Shown: positions 1-7,917 of the stretch, one piece after another
Layout: each line of letters opens with the position of its first letter
How positions within the stretch are numbered: position 1 is the first letter of the stretch
DNA from: Actinobacteria bacterium OV450
GTDB taxonomy: Bacteria > Actinomycetota > Actinomycetes > Streptomycetales > Streptomycetaceae
Direction of reading: 5' to 3'
DNA: 53,288 bases
Assembly (NCBI GenBank): GCA_001298555.1
Contig: LJCW01000331.1
Coordinates: forward strand, 1 to 53,288
Notes under the pieces: generated by a model
Database searches by the model: none
What the model was told of the DNA's origin: nothing
Seen by the model: only the letters and a program-made list of their open reading frames with translations
Made by a program: the position numbers and the translations under genes

Positions 1-98
1 AGCGGCAGCGCGAGGGCCGCACCGCCGGTGCCCGCGACGGCGAAGCCGCGCGCCACGGAACGGGACTTGGGACGGCGGTGCTTACCCTTTGCAGGCAT
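1..98 (-). CDS. secreted cell-wall protein, N-terminus only (probably Rpf/LysM-type hydrolase)
   Basis: Only the first 32 or so codons lie in the window; the gene runs off the left edge. The protein begins MPAKGKHRRPKSRSVARGF and continues into an Ala/Gly/Leu-rich hydrophobic stretch. A basic n-region followed by a hydrophobic core is a signal peptide typical of Streptomyces exported cell-wall proteins. The ATG (base 98) has a GGAGAGG ribosome binding site 8 bases upstream. The leader upstream carries a ydaO-type c-di-AMP riboswitch, an element known in actinobacteria to control resuscitation-promoting factors and other peptidoglycan hydrolases. The hydrolase assignment therefore rests on signal peptide plus riboswitch; the catalytic domain is not visible. 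An alternative is an NlpC/P60 or M23 endopeptidase. Confidence 0.6.
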   Translation of the reverse strand, partial: MPAKGKHRRPKSRSVARGFAVAGTGGAALALP

Positions 99-113
99 GG
101 CGAATTCCTCTCC

Positions 114-300
114 GTCGCCTGCGAGGTGAGCTGTCGGGTTCGGACTGGAGATGTCCGGCCGCACATGAGGGGACCATGTACGACTTCACCCCGAGCTGCG
201 CCGATACGGAGATCGGAAACAGCGGCTTACCTGGTTCCCCCGCTCCTGCCGCGCGCGTCAATAGTCGGGTGCGGTATCCGGACGGCGGCAGGATTCGGCG
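114..300 (-). promoter_or_regulatory. ydaO/yuaA-type cyclic di-AMP riboswitch
   Basis: Read on the minus strand, the leader holds the conserved blocks of this class in the right order: CCGAATCCTGCC, then GGCAGGAGCGGGGGAACCA, then GGGGTGAAG, then TCCGAACCCGACAGCT and finally CACCTCGCAGGCG just before the ribosome binding site of the exported-protein gene. CCTGCC pairs with GGCAGG. Known members bind c-di-AMP and normally switch expression off when ligand is high; actinobacterial members regulate cell-wall hydrolases. That this copy does so is inference. The ends are approximate. Confidence 0.9.
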
Positions 301-587
301 GTCCATCCGGATCGATCGCGAAGGTAATCGAGTTCGGCCGCACGGAACAAGCCACGAATTTCCTGACGCATTCACAGGAGGGGGAATCCGACGGAATTCC
401 GGTCACCCTGCGTCCATTCCCCGCCGTCAACCGCCGCCCCGGCCGGGCCATTCGACTTCGACGATCAGGCACGCACGGTCACCGTATGATCTGGCTCACG
501 GGGCTGCGCCCGATCTCGCCTCCGGTAATGGCAAGTTGGCCGCAACCAGTGTAATTCGGACACGCACGACGACGCGGAGGAGTTCCC

Positions 588-1409
588 GTGACCCAGCAGA
601 TACCCCGGCCCCCGCGGACGGAGCCCGTACCGGAGCCGGAGCTGGAAGGAGTGCGCAACTTCCGCGACGTGGGCGGCCTGCCGACCGCCGACGGACGGAG
701 GGTCAAGCCGGGAAAACTATTCCGTAGCGGACATCTGGCGCATGCCACCGAAACCGACGCAGAATTTCTCGCGTCGCTCGGCCTGCACACCGTCTTCGAC
801 TTCCGCAACGGCGCGGACCACGCCCTGGAGGGGCCCGACGTCGAGCTCCCCGGCGTGCGGAACGTGAACATCCCGCTGTCGGATCCGGCCGACGGCAGGG
901 AGTTCTGGAAGGTGGTCCGCGAGGGCGGGGTCGAGCAGCTCCGCGCACTCCTCGGCGACGGGAAGGCCGCCGAGCGGATGGCCGCCTCGTACCGCTCGAT
1001 GGTCGAGCACCGCACCGCCGAGCACAGCCGGGTCGTGCACGCCCTCGCCGAGGACAGCATTCCGGCACTCATGCACTGCGCGGCCGGAAAGGACCGGGCC
1101 GGCCTGTCGATCGCCGTCACCCTGCTCGCGCTGGGCGTCGAGCGCGAGGCGATCGTGGCGGACTACCTGGAGTCCAACGCCCCGCACCGCCGCTACCGGG
1201 TGCGCCGCGGAAGCGATGCCCCCGAGGCCCGTTCCGCCGAGGTGATGGAGCTGCTCGCGCCGCTCTTCGACGCCCGCGCCGAGTACCTCACCGCGGCCTT
1301 CGAGACGATCGACGGGCACTGGGGCGGGGTCGACCGGTACCTCTCCGAGGGCCTCGGACTCACGCCCGAGACCCTCGAACGACTGCGGGACCGGCTCCTC
1401 GACCGCTAG
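588..1409 (+). CDS. tyrosine/serine protein phosphatase, PtpB-like (HCxxGKDRxG)
   Basis: A 273-aa cytoplasmic phosphatase of the atypical bacterial family typified by mycobacterial PtpB. The P-loop signature HCAAGKDRAG lies at residues 163-172, with nucleophile Cys164 and Arg170; the Lys-Asp inside the loop is the family hallmark and is linked to activity on phosphotyrosine, phosphoserine and phosphoinositides. The N-terminal GVRNFRDVGG block (about 21-30) is also typical. The GTG start follows GGAGGAG with a 5-base spacer. The gene stands alone, ends 43 bp before the convergent hopanoid operon, and the roughly 290 bp upstream show no other gene beyond the divergent riboswitch leader. The substrate cannot be read from sequence. 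Confidence 0.88.
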   Translation: MTQQIPRPPRTEPVPEPELEGVRNFRDVGGLPTADGRRVKPGKLFRSGHLAHATETDAEFLASLGLHTVFDFRNGADHALEGPDVELPGVRNVNIPLSDPADGREFWKVVREGGVEQLRALLGDGKAAERMAASYRSMVEHRTAEHSRVVHALAEDSIPALMHCAAGKDRAGLSIAVTLLALGVEREAIVADYLESNAPHRRYRVRRGSDAPEARSAEVMELLAPLFDARAEYLTAAFETIDGHWGGVDRYLSEGLGLTPETLERLRDRLLDR

Positions 1410-1452
1410 GTCGTGCCTTCGGGATCAGGCCGGGCGGGAGCCGGGCAGGCCG

Positions 1453-2835
1453 TCAGCCGCCGCCGACGGCCTGCTTCACCAGCGTCCTGCCGAAGTCCCA
1501 CATCAGCGAGCCCCCGCCGTGGGCCTCGTCCATCACCTCGCGGAAGGCCGTCACGAACCGGTCGACGTCCGCCTCGTCGACGATCAGCGGCGGGATGAGC
1601 TTGATGACCTCCAGACGGTCTCCCGACACCTGGGTCAGGATCCGGTGCCTCTGCAGCAGCGGCACCACGACCATCTGCGCGAAGAGCCCCTTGCGGGCCG
1701 CCTGGAGCATCGTCCACCGGCTGCGCAGCCCCAGCGAGGACGGCCGGCCGAACTCGATGCCGATCATCAGGCCCCGTCCCCGTACCTCGTGGAGCAGCTC
1801 GTACTCGTCCACGAGCGCCGCGAGCCGGCCGCGCAGCAGGTCGCCCGTGGCACGCGCCTTCGCGACCACCGACTCGTCCTCCATGACCGAGAGCACCGCC
1901 AGCCCGGCCGCCATCGCCTGCGCGTTGGACCCGAAGCTGGCGGAGTGCACCAGCACCCGGTCCATGGACGAGTAGACCTTCTTGAAGATCCAGTCCTTGC
2001 CGAGGGTGGCACCGATCGGCACGTAGCCGCCCGACAGGGCCTTGGCCACACAGACCAGGTCCGGTTCCACGCCCGGCTCGTGCTGGTACGCGTAGAAGTC
2101 GCCGGTCCGGCCGAGGCCGGTCTGCACCTCGTCCGCGATCAGCAGCGCCTTGTGCCGGTGCAGCAGCTCCTGCGCCGCGCGGAGGAACCCGGGCGGGGCC
2201 TCCAGTACGCCCTTGCCCTGGATCGGCTCGACGACGAAGGCGGCGACGTCGCCCCGCTCCAGTTCCCGTTCCAGGGCGCCCAGGTCCCCGAGGGGGATCT
2301 TCGTATCGGGCAGCAGCGGCGCGAAGCCGTCCCGGAAGCCGCCCTCCCCGTTGACGGAGAGGGAGCCCGTGGTCAGCCCGTGGAAGGCGTGGTCGCAGTA
2401 GAGGATCCTGGGCCGCCCGGTGGCGTACCGGGCGAACTTCAGGGCGGTCTCCACGGCCTCGGTGCCGCTGTTGCCGAAGAAGACGCGGTCCAGGTGCGGA
2501 CTGTGCGCGAGCAGCCGCTCCGCGAGCAGCCCGGGCAGGGGCTGGCAGTCGAAGCGGGTCAGATCGGCGAGCTGTGCGTCCAGGACGTCGTGCAGGGCCT
2601 TGCGGACCACGGGGTGGTGCCGGCCCAGGCCCATCACGCCGAACCCGGCCAGCATGTCCAGGTAGTCGTTGCCCTCGGCGTCCCAGAAGTGCGCGCCCTC
2701 GGCCCGTACGTAGACCTTGTCGAACCCGATCGTGTGCAGCATCCGCGGCAGCTGGTGGTTGAGGTGCCGCGCGTGCAGCTCGTACCGTTCCCCGCCCCGC
2801 TCGTCCAGCAGGGCGCGGAGGTCGAAGCCGGTCAC
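1453..2835 (-). CDS. hpnO: class III aminotransferase of hopanoid side-chain biosynthesis (HpnO)
   Basis: A 460-aa PLP-dependent ornithine/acetylornithine-type aminotransferase. PLP-site landmarks are GNSGTEAVETA (about 121-131), IADEVQTGLGRTG with Asp235, and the Schiff-base lysine in AKALSGG (Lys265). As the last gene of the hopanoid operon it is assigned to amination of the C35 ribosyl/formyl hopane intermediate, giving aminobacteriohopanetriol, the role established for HpnO in other bacteria. The GTG start overlaps the hpnH stop (GTGA), indicating translational coupling. In S. coelicolor I recall dxs and ispG copies between hpnH and this gene; here none intervenes. The frame stays open far upstream into hpnH, but homology to the family begins at this GTG. 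Confidence 0.88.
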   Translation of the reverse strand: MTGFDLRALLDERGGERYELHARHLNHQLPRMLHTIGFDKVYVRAEGAHFWDAEGNDYLDMLAGFGVMGLGRHHPVVRKALHDVLDAQLADLTRFDCQPLPGLLAERLLAHSPHLDRVFFGNSGTEAVETALKFARYATGRPRILYCDHAFHGLTTGSLSVNGEGGFRDGFAPLLPDTKIPLGDLGALERELERGDVAAFVVEPIQGKGVLEAPPGFLRAAQELLHRHKALLIADEVQTGLGRTGDFYAYQHEPGVEPDLVCVAKALSGGYVPIGATLGKDWIFKKVYSSMDRVLVHSASFGSNAQAMAAGLAVLSVMEDESVVAKARATGDLLRGRLAALVDEYELLHEVRGRGLMIGIEFGRPSSLGLRSRWTMLQAARKGLFAQMVVVPLLQRHRILTQVSGDRLEVIKLIPPLIVDEADVDRFVTAFREVMDEAHGGGSLMWDFGRTLVKQAVGGG

Positions 2836-3860
2836 TGCTTCTCCCGGTTCCCCGAGACCGTCTCGCGGGCGGCGCGCAGCGACTCCTTGAGGGAGCCCAT
2901 GGTGGCGAGGACGGCGGTGGGCTCGTAGCCGCAGTGCGCCATGCAGTTGGCGCAGCGCGGGTCCCTTCCGCGGCCGTACTTGCTCCAGTCGGTGTCCTCG
3001 ATCAGTTCCCGGTACGTCGGAACGTACCCGTCGCTCATCAGATAGCAGGGGCGCTGCCAGCCGAAGAGGGAGTAATTCGGAATGGCCCAGGCGGTGCAGG
3101 GGAAATCCACCTTTCCTTCCAGGAAGTCGAGGAAGAGCGGCGAGTGGTTGAGCCGCCAGCGCCGCCGGTTGCCGCCCGCGAAGGCCTTCTTGAAGAGTTC
3201 CCTGGTCTGTTCGACGCCGAGGAAGTGCTCCTGGTCGGGAGCCTTTTCGTAGGCGTAGGCGGGCGAGATCATCATTTCGTCGACCTTGAGGTCGTCGTTG
3301 AGGTAGTTGAGCACCTCGATGATCGTCTGCGGGGTGTCGGTGTTGAAGAAGGTCGAGTTGGTGGTGACCCGGAATCCGCGCCTCTTCGCCTCCTTGATGG
3401 CGGCGACCGCCTCGTCGAAGACGCCTTCCTTGGCCACCGACTCGTCGTGCCGTTCGCGCAGCCCGTCGATGTGCACGGCGAAGGCGAAGTAGGGGGACGG
3501 GGTGAACTTCTCGATCTTCTTGCGCAGCAGCATCGCGTTGGTGCAGAGGAAGACGTACTTCCGCCGGGCCACCAACTGCCGCACGATCTCGTCGATCTGC
3601 GGGTGCATCAGCGGCTCGCCGCCCGCGATGGACACCATCGGCGCGCCGGATTCCAGGACGGCGCCGACGGCCTGGGCGACCGGCATGCGCTGCTTGAGCA
3701 CTCCGGCCGGGTGCTGGATCTTCCCGCACCCCTCACAGGCCAGATTGCAGGCGTAGAGCGGCTCCAGCTCGACGATCAGCGGGAACTTCTCACGCTTGCG
3801 GAGCTTCTGTTCGAGAAGATACGTCCCGACCCTGATGGACTGTCGCAGTGGCATGGCCAT
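2832..3860 (-). CDS. hpnH: adenosyl-hopene transferase HpnH (radical SAM)
   Basis: A 342-aa radical SAM enzyme joining the 5'-deoxyadenosyl group to hopene, making the first C35 hopanoid (adenosylhopane/-hopene). The 4Fe-4S ligands are Cys38, Cys42 and Cys45 in CNLACEGC; the GGEP-type SAM motif is AGGEPLMHP, and a C-terminal Cys cluster (CANCMAHC) precedes the tail, as in the HpnH family with its DUF3463 region. The start was set at the ATG whose AGGAGG lies 8 bases upstream; a GTG nine bases earlier overlaps that Shine-Dalgarno and is less likely. The protein begins MAMPLRQSIRVG, the usual HpnH start. It lies 5 bp downstream of hpnG and overlaps hpnO by 4 bp. Confidence 0.95.
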   Translation of the reverse strand: MAMPLRQSIRVGTYLLEQKLRKREKFPLIVELEPLYACNLACEGCGKIQHPAGVLKQRMPVAQAVGAVLESGAPMVSIAGGEPLMHPQIDEIVRQLVARRKYVFLCTNAMLLRKKIEKFTPSPYFAFAVHIDGLRERHDESVAKEGVFDEAVAAIKEAKRRGFRVTTNSTFFNTDTPQTIIEVLNYLNDDLKVDEMMISPAYAYEKAPDQEHFLGVEQTRELFKKAFAGGNRRRWRLNHSPLFLDFLEGKVDFPCTAWAIPNYSLFGWQRPCYLMSDGYVPTYRELIEDTDWSKYGRGRDPRCANCMAHCGYEPTAVLATMGSLKESLRAARETVSGNREKQ

Positions 3861-3865
3861 CTGGC

Positions 3866-4543
3866 TCACCTCCTGGGGAGCAGCAAAGAACGGTGCCAGT
3901 CATAAAACGCGGGCAGTACGGCACGCAATACGCGGAAGGCCGATATTCCACCGCGGACCGTGCCGATGCGGACGAGCTCGTGCTCCGGAGCGTCCACGAT
4001 CACCCGGACGGCCGCAACCGGGCGATGCCGGCCGGCCCGGGCGGCCCCGGTGGCCGTCCACAGGGTGGCCGCGGACTCCATGTCGACGGCGATGGCGCCG
4101 GTGGCGCGCAGCCGGGCGCGCTCCTGGCCGCGGACGACGTGGTCTGATCCGGTCAGTGCGCCGGTGTGCACGGTCCGGCCGGGAGCGGCCCGGGCCAGTG
4201 CCTCGGCGAGCAGGGCGGTGCCCTCGCACACCACGGTGCCCCGCGGATCGCGGGTCTCCTCGGCGACGACGAGGTCTCCGGGGCTCATGCCGGGGACCAG
4301 CCCGGCGCAGAACCCGGTGGCGAGGACAGGGGCCCGGCGCAGTTCCGGTTCGGCGAGCGCCCGGCCGACGGCACGTTCGGCGGCGCGCGGGCCCATGCCG
4401 GTGCGCAGCACGGTGCAGCCGGGTCCGGGGCGCGCGGATCCCCGGCCGCCGCCGCTGCGCAGGGCCGCCTGTTCGATGCGCAGCGCGCAGGCGACGAGGA
4501 GCGGGGCGGGTGGTTCGGGCCCGGCGGCCCGGTCACGGGTCAT
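3866..4543 (-). CDS. hpnG: hopanoid-associated nucleosidase/phosphorylase HpnG
   Basis: A 225-aa member of the nucleoside phosphorylase/MTA-SAH nucleosidase superfamily. In hopanoid producers HpnG removes adenine from adenosylhopane to give (phospho)ribosylhopane, the step after HpnH. The PNP-fold features are an early GMGPRAAERAV glycine segment and the ribose-binding VDMESAA motif in the C-terminal half. The ATG overlaps the shc stop as ATGA, and the stop is followed after 5 bp by hpnH, so both position and coupling support the call. Sequence alone would give only a generic phosphorylase. Confidence 0.87.
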   Translation of the reverse strand: MTRDRAAGPEPPAPLLVACALRIEQAALRSGGGRGSARPGPGCTVLRTGMGPRAAERAVGRALAEPELRRAPVLATGFCAGLVPGMSPGDLVVAEETRDPRGTVVCEGTALLAEALARAAPGRTVHTGALTGSDHVVRGQERARLRATGAIAVDMESAATLWTATGAARAGRHRPVAAVRVIVDAPEHELVRIGTVRGGISAFRVLRAVLPAFYDWHRSLLLPRR

Positions 4544-6648
4544 CGGTCCTCCCCGGCTGCGAAGGGCTCCCCGTACAGGTAGCGGCCGAGGGCGGTGAGC
4601 GGGAACACCTGCCGGTACAGGTGGTAGTTGATGGAGAAGTCCCAGGGGAATCCGGTGCCGGTGAAGTACGGCTCGTCCCAGGAGCCGTCCTCCTGCTGGG
4701 CGGCGACCAGGTACGCGATGCCGCGTTCGACGGCCTCGCCGTTCCGTTCCCCTGCGGAGAGCAGGGCCATCAGCGCCCACGCGGTCTGGGAGGGGGTCGA
4801 GGCCCCCTTCCCGGCCCAGGCCGGGTCCTTGTACGAGCGCTGGTCCTCGCCCCACCCGCCGTCCTCGTTCTGTACGGATTCCAGCCAGCGCACGGCCCGC
4901 CGGATCGCGGGATGCGCCGTGTCGAAGCCCGCGGCGGTCAGGGCCGGGACCACCGACCCCGTCCCGTACACGTAGTTGGTGCCCCAGCGGCCGAACCAGG
5001 CGCCCGTGGGCTCCTGTTCGGCGAGCAGCCAGGCAATGCCGCGCCGGGTGCGCGGGTCGGCCGCCCTGCCCTCGACCGCGAGCATCTCCACCACGTGGGC
5101 GGTGACGTCGGCGGACGGCGGGTCGATGACCTCGCCGAAGTCGCAGAACGGCAGCCGGTTCGGGAACGGGCTGGTGTTGTCGGCGTCGAAGGCGCCCCAG
5201 GCGCCGTTCGCGGACTGCATGCCGAGGTTCCAGGAGACCCCGCGGGCGATGGCCGCCTCGACCCTGGCCGGGTCGGGGTGGCGGATGCGGCGCAGGGCGA
5301 GCACCACCTCGGCGGTGTCGTCGATGTCGGGGTAGGTGTCGTTGTGGAACTCGAACGCCCAGCCCCCCGGGGCGAGGCCGGGCCGCCGCACCGCCCAGTC
5401 ACCGGTGCGGACGATCTCCTCGCCGAGCATCCAGTCGGCGGCCCTCACCAACGCCGGGTGGTCGGGGGGCAGCCCCGCGTCGGCCAGGGCGATGGCGGCG
5501 AGGCAGGTGTCCCAGACCGGGGACTGGCAGGCCTCGATCATCCGGACGGGGCCGCCCGGCCGGCCGTCGGGGCCGGGGGGGCCGTCGCGCCACACCGCGA
5601 ACCGGTCCAGGGACTCCAGGCCGGCCCGCATCACCGGGTGCCCGAGGTCGTACCCGAGCAGGTGCAGGGCGATGACGGAGTACACGGCGGGTGGCTGGAT
5701 CCCGCCCCAGCAGCCGTCGTTCTCCTGGCGTTCGATGATCCAGCGGGCGGCCGTGTTCATCGCCGCCTTCCGCAGCCGGCGCGGTGCGAACCGGCGGTAG
5801 ACGTGCAGGGCCCTGTCCATCCGCTGGAAGACTCCGTCCCAGCTGGCCAGCGGGGCGGGACGGACGGCGGGGTAAGGGTTTCGCGCGTCGGTGTGCAGCT
5901 CGTCGAGGGCGAACGGGGCGGGACGGACGGGCCGCTTCGCGGAGACCACGGTCAGCGGGACGATGGTCTGGCGGGCCCAGCAGCCGAAGTCGTAGATGTT
6001 CAGCGGCACCCACGGCGGCAGGAACACCAGCTCGGGCGGGAGTTCGGGCAGCTGGTCCCAGCTCCACCAGCCGAAGAGGGCCAGCCAGATCCGGGTGAAG
6101 ACGCGGGCGGCGGCGATCCCGCCGTGGGCCCGGATCCAGGCCGAGGCGCGGGCCATGTGCGGGGCGTCGGGCGCATCCCCGGCGAGCCGCAGGGCGACGT
6201 ACGCCTCGACGGTGGCCGAGAGTTCGGGCGGGCCGCCGTGGAAGGTGGCCCAGGTGCCGTCCGCGGCCTGCTCGCCCCGGATGAAGCGGGCGGCGGCCTG
6301 CGTGGTGGCCTCGTCCCGGATCCCGAGGAACTGCCGCAGCAGCAGGTCCTCGGCGTCCATGGTGACGTTGGTCTCCAGGTCGCCCTTCCACCATCCGGCC
6401 GCGTCCTGGCGGGCCAGTAGGTGCCGAGTCGCCCGCGCGGCGGCCTCCTGTGCGCCCGGCACGCCCCGTACGGCGTCCGGCGGCCCGTCCGGCTCCGCAG
6501 CCGCGGGGCGCGGCGGCGCCGCACCCGCGGGCTCGCCCGGGTGGATCCGGACGGCACCCCACACTCGGGGGGGGGCGGGCCCCGGGGCGGGCGTGTGGTC
6601 ATCCGGTTCGGCTCCGGGGGTACCGGCGCCGTCGGTCGTCGCTGTCAT
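4540..6648 (-). CDS. shc: squalene-hopene cyclase
   Basis: A 702-aa terpene cyclase that folds squalene into hop-22(29)-ene/hopanol at the membrane. The catalytic acid motif DXDD is DIDD at residues 441-444, in a DIDDTAEVV context. Several QW repeats are visible, for example QENDGCWGG, QSANGAWGAFD, QNEDGGWGED and QEDGSWDE. The family is usually about 630-680 aa; the extra length is an Ala/Pro-rich N-terminus of about 60 residues before the first conserved block. A run of nine cytosines on the coding strand (6567-6575) lies in that extension. It is preceded by a 114-bp gap, the only sizeable gap in the operon, and overlaps hpnG by ATGA. Confidence 0.97.
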   Translation of the reverse strand: MTATTDGAGTPGAEPDDHTPAPGPAPPRVWGAVRIHPGEPAGAAPPRPAAAEPDGPPDAVRGVPGAQEAAARATRHLLARQDAAGWWKGDLETNVTMDAEDLLLRQFLGIRDEATTQAAARFIRGEQAADGTWATFHGGPPELSATVEAYVALRLAGDAPDAPHMARASAWIRAHGGIAAARVFTRIWLALFGWWSWDQLPELPPELVFLPPWVPLNIYDFGCWARQTIVPLTVVSAKRPVRPAPFALDELHTDARNPYPAVRPAPLASWDGVFQRMDRALHVYRRFAPRRLRKAAMNTAARWIIERQENDGCWGGIQPPAVYSVIALHLLGYDLGHPVMRAGLESLDRFAVWRDGPPGPDGRPGGPVRMIEACQSPVWDTCLAAIALADAGLPPDHPALVRAADWMLGEEIVRTGDWAVRRPGLAPGGWAFEFHNDTYPDIDDTAEVVLALRRIRHPDPARVEAAIARGVSWNLGMQSANGAWGAFDADNTSPFPNRLPFCDFGEVIDPPSADVTAHVVEMLAVEGRAADPRTRRGIAWLLAEQEPTGAWFGRWGTNYVYGTGSVVPALTAAGFDTAHPAIRRAVRWLESVQNEDGGWGEDQRSYKDPAWAGKGASTPSQTAWALMALLSAGERNGEAVERGIAYLVAAQQEDGSWDEPYFTGTGFPWDFSINYHLYRQVFPLTALGRYLYGEPFAAGEDR

Positions 6649-6762
6649 GGCTTCCCCTTACGTGGCAGTCCTCTGCTGTGCTGGGGTATGCCGTCGGCCG
6701 GGCGCTCCTGTCAGACCGCGCCGGCCGGCGACTCGCGAGTCATATCCGAGCTCGGGTGGCGA
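6649..6762 (-). other. operon-internal spacer with two perfect palindromes
   Basis: The only real gap in the hopanoid operon. Just after the polyprenyl synthase stop it holds CCGAGCTCGG (6746-6755) and GACTCGCGAGTC (6730-6741), both perfect palindromes, then an open stretch to the shc ribosome binding site (AGGGGAAG). These could be a processing site, a weak attenuator or an operator for separate shc control. No gene longer than about ten codons is present. Confidence 0.4.
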
Positions 6763-7917
6763 TCACCTCTTGCGCACGACGACGAAGTCGGCCAGGGCGA
6801 CGAGCTGTTCGCGCACCGTCTGCGGCATGTCCACGTCGTCCAGCGCACGGACGGCGATGGCGTGCTGGCGGCGGGCCTCCTCGGCGGTCCACTCGCGCCC
6901 GCCCGCGGCCTCGATCAGCGCGGCGCGGTGCGCGAACTCCTCCTCCGAGAAGTTCTCGAAGTCGTTGCTCTTGGCGTCGGCGGCGAGCAGCTGCGCGAGT
7001 TCCTCGCAGGCGGGTCCGCCCGCGGCGAGGGCGGCGACGACCGGCAGGGACTTCTTGCGCTGGCGCAGGTCGCTCCAGGTCTGCTTGCCGGTGGACTCCG
7101 GGTCGCCCCAGATCCCGAGGAGGTCGTCGACGGCCTGGAAGGCGAGGCCCAGGTGGTACCCGTACTCCTCCAGCTTGTCGGCCGTACGGTCGTCCGCGCC
7201 GCCGAGGACGGCGCCGATGGAGACCGCGCAGGCGAGCAGGGCGCCGGTCTTGTTGCCCTCCATCTCCAGGCACTCCTCGACGCTGACGCGCTCGCGGTGC
7301 TCGTAGGAGATGTCCTGGGCCTGGCCGTCGATGAGCTTGCGGCTGGCGGTGGTGAGCCGGCGTGCGGCGCGGCCCGCCTCGACGGTGCCGAGTTCCAGCA
7401 GGACCTCGTTGGCGAGGGCGAACAGCGCGTCCCCGACCAGGATCGCGAGGGCCGGGCCGTGCACCTTCCACACGGTGTCGCGGTGGCGGCGCTGCTCGTC
7501 GCCGTCCATCAGGTCGTCGTGCAGCAGCGAGAAGTTGTGGACGAGCTCGACGGCGACCGCACCGGGGACGCCGACCTCGGCCGCGGCTCCCGCGGCCTCG
7601 GCCGACAGCAGCGCCAGGGCCGGGCGCACGGCCTTGCCGCCGTCACCGTCCGCCGCGTTGCCCTGGGCGTCGATCCAGCCGAAGTGGTAGGCGGCGACGG
7701 TGTCCATGGGCGCCGCGAGGCGGTCGACGGCGGCGCGGAGCGCGGGGGTCGACAGCGTGCGGCCACGCTCCAGCAGGGCTACCGTGTCCGCCTTCTCCAC
7801 GCCCCCTCCGGCTGCGCCGTTGCCGGCGTCCGTGTTCTCGACAGCCGGATTCCCCGGGTTCACTGGCACTCCTCTGTGTCCTGTACGTGCTGTTCCGGTC
7901 GTGCTGGTGGTCGTCAT
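6763..7917 (-). CDS. trans-polyprenyl diphosphate synthase of the hopanoid operon (FPP/GGPP synthase family)
   Basis: A 384-aa all-trans prenyltransferase condensing isopentenyl and allylic diphosphates; in this operon it most plausibly supplies farnesyl diphosphate for squalene. The first aspartate-rich motif is DDLMD (134-138). The second is DDLLGIWGD (264-272), the form common in actinobacterial synthases, with a Lys-Ser-Leu-Pro block after it. The ATG at 7917 overlaps the hpnE stop (ATGA) and has AGGAGG close upstream. A second plausible start, a GTG at 7863 with its own AGAGGAG, would remove the low-complexity first 18 residues. Exact chain length cannot be read reliably. Confidence 0.85.
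   Translation of the reverse strand: MTTTSTTGTARTGHRGVPVNPGNPAVENTDAGNGAAGGGVEKADTVALLERGRTLSTPALRAAVDRLAAPMDTVAAYHFGWIDAQGNAADGDGGKAVRPALALLSAEAAGAAAEVGVPGAVAVELVHNFSLLHDDLMDGDEQRRHRDTVWKVHGPALAILVGDALFALANEVLLELGTVEAGRAARRLTTASRKLIDGQAQDISYEHRERVSVEECLEMEGNKTGALLACAVSIGAVLGGADDRTADKLEEYGYHLGLAFQAVDDLLGIWGDPESTGKQTWSDLRQRKKSLPVVAALAAGGPACEELAQLLAADAKSNDFENFSEEEFAHRAALIEAAGGREWTAEEARRQHAIAVRALDDVDMPQTVREQLVALADFVVVRKR

Noticed and set aside
1410..1452. Possible hairpin between the phosphatase and hpnO
   Set aside because: GGCCGGGC-type repeats are present but do not form a clean stem comparable to the other terminators.
2836..3729. Upstream extension of the aminotransferase frame into hpnH
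   Set aside because: The added sequence is an out-of-frame reading of hpnH; the aminotransferase family begins at the GTG overlapping the hpnH stop.
4544..4855. Upstream extension of HpnG
   Set aside because: It overlaps the end of the cyclase in another frame; the ATGA junction gives the natural start.
3796..6420. Plus-strand open frame opposite hpnG and shc
   Set aside because: Low-complexity Arg/Gly/Pro product with no motif; the minus strand encodes the intact cyclase with QW repeats and DIDD.
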